Shown here one piece after another: positions 62,347 to 64,000 of a stretch of 64,000 bases of DNA. Below the pieces are notes generated by a model. The model did not search any database, was not told where the DNA came from, and worked only from the letters and a program-made list of their open reading frames with translations. The translations under genes and the position numbers were made by a program. Source of the DNA: Trichostrongylus colubriformis. Its lineage: Eukaryota > Nematoda > Chromadorea > Rhabditida > Trichostrongylidae. Every line of letters starts with the position of its first letter. Position 1 is the stretch's first letter. The stretch covers positions 36,784,130 through 36,848,129 of the forward strand of contig OZ022261.1 of the NCBI GenBank assembly GCA_963978905.1, written 5' to 3'.

Positions 62347-62712
62347 CTTTGAAGGAATCGTCCACAAAAATGAGTTTCTTTGTTACCCATTTACTTATGT
62401 TGTATTTGCCTTATGAGATCGCATGCAAAGTTTCACGCGAAAAAGTGAGAATTCGGCCACGTTAGAGCTCCCCGGAATTCTCGACCGGGTGGGCGGGGCC
62501 TCCGAGTAAAGGTCTCGTTCCGTTTTCCGTCGCGGTTGGGAACGGAGAGTGGGACTGTTTACGTGATTTTCTGTCCCTGTAATGCGTCTCCGACCGCAGC
62601 GGACAACGGGGAGGGCAGCTACTCGATGGCACCGCCCACCCGACCGAGATTTGTGGTGCTGTATCTCAGCCGAATTCTCGCTTTTTCGCTCGAAACTTCG
62701 CATGATTGCTTT
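62347..62712. mobile_element. Copy of the TTAA palindromic MITE family, right end lost
   Basis: Starts TTTGAAGGAATCGTCCACAA, shares TTGTATTTGCC, GGGAACGGAGAGTGGGACTG and the mirrored GTGCTGTATCTCAGCC. The right terminal arm stops near 62712 without the expected GGACGATTCC tip. Confidence 0.65.
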
Positions 62713-63442
62713 AGAAAAGGACTGTTCTTCCACCATTATCTAAAAACAATAACTTTTGTGCCCTAAGGAGGCAAAATAGTGACAAAAAAGTAAAATAAAC
62801 GATAGCATCACATTATAACAATCCTAATTAAGATAATTAATTCGGGCGTGAAACTCTAAAAGGAGTGATGCAATGTGTAATCACACGCGAAGAAATCTGC
62901 GGCGCTGCTCGCCGTGCGTGGCCGCGCGAAAATTCGACATAAGTGTACACTGCCCTCAGCCTCGCTGCCTTTAGCGCAAAGTATGGGCGCGGCCTCGAAA
63001 TCCAATGACATACGGCAACCTGAGCTTGCACACATCGCGTCGCACGCCACGTTCTAGCGATGCACACTTGGGAGGAGCAGGTATACCATTGAGCATCCTT
63101 CGTTTCTCCAAAACGGGGCATTAGAGCCTGGGGTATATTGAATTTTAATGAACTGAAAACAATTGTTGACAGTAACGAAATACACCTCGAACTCGAACAC
63201 AACATTTCAGGTTGAGCCTTTTCGGTTGGGACGAGATTGACCACACAAAAAGAAACGGTGTAAGCTTACGATACTCCTGTTATAACCCGCTTGAAACTGC
63301 ACAATGGATAATTCTGTATTTATGAGAGGCCTGAATAAACGCTAGAAGCCCGAAGAGGCTCTAAGCATTCTTTTTCATTTCCCTTCCGAGGTCCTACGCT
63401 AGTCCGCTAACCCAGCAAACGCTTCCTACAAATGAGCAGTAA

Positions 63443-63528
63443 TGTAAGTATGACCGCGACACAACGTAGATTCACGTCGACCGCGTAGTGTAAGTATGAC
63501 CGCGACACAACGTAGATTCACGTCGACC
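63443..63528. repeat. Two copies of a 46-bp tandem unit
   Basis: TGTAAGTATGACCGCGACAC begins each copy (63443 and 63489), and both continue to CACGTCGACC. The copies are identical over the shared ~40 bases, so the duplication is recent. Confidence 0.85.
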
Positions 63529-64000
63529 TAATCGATAAGTCAGCGATGGGGGGCAACGGTAAGTACGTTCACCATGGGAGTGAATATTCAGTTTTTTTTG
63601 CTGCCACACTATTTGGTAACCCTACTGTTATCTTCAACATTCTCGTAGGGTCATTTCTCATGTTGTCCTATGATGCTACTCTGCCAGAACCCTTCATATA
63701 GTTGCAGGGGTATAGTTAGCCTTTCCATGTGGTTTTACAGCAATGGGACTAATGTCGACCAGTCTTTCATCTTCCGCATCTCCCTCGATTCCTTTTTTAC
63801 AGTGTTTATAACTATAACCGGCTTTTCTGGTTTTTGCTTACTTTGCTTACTATCGGTTGATTGTCAAAGCTTTTTCCACGGGTAATCATTGCTGGCAACG
63901 GGGATGCTGTTCTTCACGTCTTGGAAAATGCATATCCCGTTTGTCATTAATGTCTGGCACGTTTGTCTGAGCCAAACACATGGTACACTACGGCTATTTT

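Larger units (their letters stand above)
60796..64000. other. 3' flank of the PAN/TSP1 gene; MITEs, no gene seen
   Basis: An AATAAA lies near 61433. The rest is MITE copies and fragments, a 46-bp tandem duplication and short frames without support. Confidence 0.5.

Overview
The window looks like nuclear DNA from a nematode, most likely a parasitic clade V (strongylid-type) species. That is an inference from several things seen together: short exons (16-192 nt) with clean GT..AG boundaries and TTTTCAG/TTTTAG-type acceptors, introns from about 50 nt to several kb, a very dense load of palindromic MITEs, mariner relics, and gene content with animal or nematode character. There are no bacterial operons, rRNA, tRNA or CRISPR arrays. 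Most long reading frames are chance frames or lie inside repeats; the real genes were found by joining short exons whose splice phases agree.

Layout. 1-10.1 kb: gene-poor, with MITE copies and one unexplained 146-codon frame. 10.13-19.38 kb (+): a 17-exon gene. Its N-terminal part is Lys/Glu-rich with a coiled coil and its last exons encode a NOP16-like C-terminal domain; an alternative stop exon at 15.87-15.90 kb would yield a form without that domain. 19.4-28.4 kb: gene-poor. It contains a 3.58-kb foldback element with hAT-type 8-bp target duplications, inserted into a mariner relic. 28.43-36.22 kb (+): a complete seven-exon gene for a basic Tyr/Trp/Arg-rich protein that resembles thick-filament accessory proteins (flightin WYR-like or filagenin-like). 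36.22-39.14 kb (-): the C-terminal two thirds of a SNAP-25-like SNARE gene, convergent with and overlapping the previous gene by about 9 nt; its N-terminal exon(s) were not found. 39.1-50.9 kb: gene-poor, with a 0.56-kb GACA/GACT satellite, an 836-bp TAA-flanked inverted-repeat element and relics. 50.9-60.8 kb (+): a 17-exon secreted-type protein with two PAN/apple domains, an acidic Ser/Thr linker and two thrombospondin type-1 repeats; a CR1-like LINE relic lies antisense in its last intron. 60.8-64 kb: MITEs and a short tandem repeat.

The genes do not form a pathway. One suggests ribosome biogenesis, one muscle, one membrane fusion, and one cuticle or extracellular matrix. The most distinctive content is the nested repeat architecture and the phase-consistent joining of a Lys-rich coiled-coil protein to a NOP16-like domain.
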